Source: CALGLS01 sp964508085
GTDB taxonomy: Bacteria > Bacteroidota > Bacteroidia > Chitinophagales > Saprospiraceae
Assembly: GCA_964508085.1 (NCBI GenBank)
Contig: CAZDTI010000457.1
Span: forward strand, 1 to 6,895
Length of the DNA stretch: 6,895 bases
Reading direction: 5' to 3'
Positions 6,166 to 6,895 of the stretch are shown in pieces. Position 1 is the first letter of the stretch. The number at the start of each line of letters is the position of its first letter. The notes beneath the pieces were generated by a model. The model was given only the letters and a program-made list of their open reading frames with translations. It was not told the DNA's origin and did not search any database. Both the position numbers and the translations under genes were made by a program.

Positions 6166-6178
6166 ACCTCAGGGGTAA
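6164..6178. repeat. Small hairpin TTACC-TCAGG-GGTAA
   Basis: Five-base perfect arms (6164-6168 and 6174-6178) abut the 6150-6165 dyad and share two bases with it. It lies just past the terminator at 6186-6217 on the minus strand. Together they form a compact palindrome cluster in the only space available for a DUF2064-gene promoter. Function is unknown. Confidence 0.35.
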
Positions 6179-6185
6179 GGAATAT

Positions 6186-6217
6186 AAAAAACCGCCTGAC
6201 GAAAACTCATCAGGCGG
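6186..6217 (-). terminator. Rho-independent terminator of the Na/Pi cotransporter gene
   Basis: On the minus strand an 8-bp GC-rich stem CCGCCTGA (6217-6210) pairs with TCAGGCGG (6199-6192) around a 10-base loop. Six T residues (6191-6186) follow directly. G-U and A-U pairs can extend the base of the stem. It begins about 27 bases past the TAA at 6244-6246. This is a textbook intrinsic terminator and indicates that the DUF2064 gene is transcribed separately. Confidence 0.93.
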
Positions 6218-6243
6218 CTCTTAAATCTAGGTTGTAGAATCGT

Positions 6244-6895
6244 TTAAATCTCTCCAACCACGGATTCACTCACGTTAATAATATGATCGCCAATCCTTTC
6301 CATTGAAGAGAATATGTTGTTGAAAATCATAGCGGCTTCAATATTGTAGTCGCTTTCTCCTAAGCGCACGAGGTTGCCGCTACGTAGTTTATTTCTGAAT
6401 TTATTGATTTTCTTTTCTAATGCCACCGCTTGCTCCTTACTAACGTCGTCGTAGTTTGGCGCCGATAGGTTTTTTACCATCTCAGCGAAAGCGTCATCGA
6501 TTAAGCCGATCATTTTGTTGAGTCCTTCACGTTGTTCCGGTACGAAGTACATTTTCTCTTCAAACTTCCGCTCCAGTGCTTTTGACATCTGGAAATAGAT
6601 GTCACCAATTCGCTCAAGATCATTACATATATTAAGAATGCTGCGGAGGCGCATCGATGTTTTTGGGGTGATTTCTTTATCCGAAAGATTGGTAATGTAC
6701 TCCGTGATTTCGATTTCCATCTTATCTGTAATCTTTTCGTACTTCTTTATTTTCTTGAGCATCTTTCGTTGCTCCTTTTCATCGCTGGTGTTGATCAAGG
6801 TGTTGATGAATCCAGACATCCGGCTTACAATTTGGCCATAATGAGCGGCCTCTTTTTGTAATTCTAAGGTGGCTAATTCAGGAGTGACAATGGTA
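6244..6895 (-). CDS. Na/Pi cotransporter family protein, C-terminal PhoU domain (5' end outside window)
   Basis: C-terminal 216 residues of a protein whose frame stays open to the window edge. The internal ATG at 6819 is not the start: 25 further in-frame residues (from TIVTPELATLE through QIVSR) precede it and read as the linker that joins the membrane transporter to its cytoplasmic PhoU domain in Na+/phosphate cotransporters (NptA/PF02690 family). The visible part is helical and highly charged. It carries two PhoU-type metal-binding motifs, NDLERIGDIYFQMSK (fragment residues 91-105) and SSMERIGDHIINVSES (196-211), each with the E-x-x-x-D spacing. The complete protein would import phosphate with sodium across the inner membrane, with the PhoU domain probably regulatory (family knowledge plus inference). 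A less likely alternative is a PhoU protein fused to another N-terminal domain. It ends with a TAA and a strong terminator. Confidence 0.88.
   Translation of the reverse strand, partial: TIVTPELATLELQKEAAHYGQIVSRMSGFINTLINTSDEKEQRKMLKKIKKYEKITDKMEIEITEYITNLSDKEITPKTSMRLRSILNICNDLERIGDIYFQMSKALERKFEEKMYFVPEQREGLNKMIGLIDDAFAEMVKNLSAPNYDDVSKEQAVALEKKINKFRNKLRSGNLVRLGESDYNIEAAMIFNNIFSSMERIGDHIINVSESVVGEI

Noticed and set aside
6192..6217. CTGATGAG on the minus strand inside the hairpin resembles the core of a hammerhead ribozyme.
   Set aside because: The second core element (GAAA followed by a third stem) is missing, and the segment is fully explained as an intrinsic terminator with a T-tract.
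6599..6841. 80-codon plus-strand reading frame opposite the PhoU domain, rich in I, S and F and superficially membrane-like.
   Set aside because: The hydrophobic look comes from the complement of K/E-rich helical codons on the real strand.

Overview
The window looks like chromosomal DNA of a Bacteroidota bacterium. The main evidence is an adjacent SusC/SusD pair, a lipoprotein signal followed by acidic and lysine residues as used for surface export in this phylum, A/T-rich leaders without clear Shine-Dalgarno sites, and a Na/Pi-cotransporter-type protein with a C-terminal PhoU domain. The many intergenic hairpins would fit a Saprospiria/Chitinophagia-like genome, but I cannot place it below phylum with confidence.

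All four genes lie on the minus strand, so transcription runs from high to low coordinates. First comes the C-terminal part of a Na+/phosphate cotransporter family protein (6244 to the window edge), closed by a strong rho-independent terminator (6186-6217). A 161-bp gap with a perfect dyad leads to a small DUF2064 (TIGR04282-type) GT-A-fold protein (5399-6082) that starts with TTG. A 325-bp gap follows, dominated by a nested inverted-repeat element. Then come a SusC/RagA TonB-dependent outer-membrane transporter (1864-5073), a 362-bp repeat-rich gap, and a SusD-like surface lipoprotein (65-1501).

Functionally, SusC (barrel) and SusD (lid and ligand capture) should form one outer-membrane uptake complex. 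Its substrate cannot be read from this window, because there is no hydrolase, sigma/anti-sigma pair or other regulator beside it. The DUF2064 protein and the cotransporter look like unrelated neighbours.

The coding content is ordinary for the phylum. The interesting material is non-coding. (1) An element of about 166 bp at 5213-5378, just upstream of susC, has a 24-bp central hairpin, an outer stem, and mirrored terminal mini-hairpins whose arms differ by compensatory base changes. (2) A patchwork of degenerate repeats and palindromes separates susC from susD, which usually lie close together. No new protein system was found. The upstream element is the best candidate for something undescribed.
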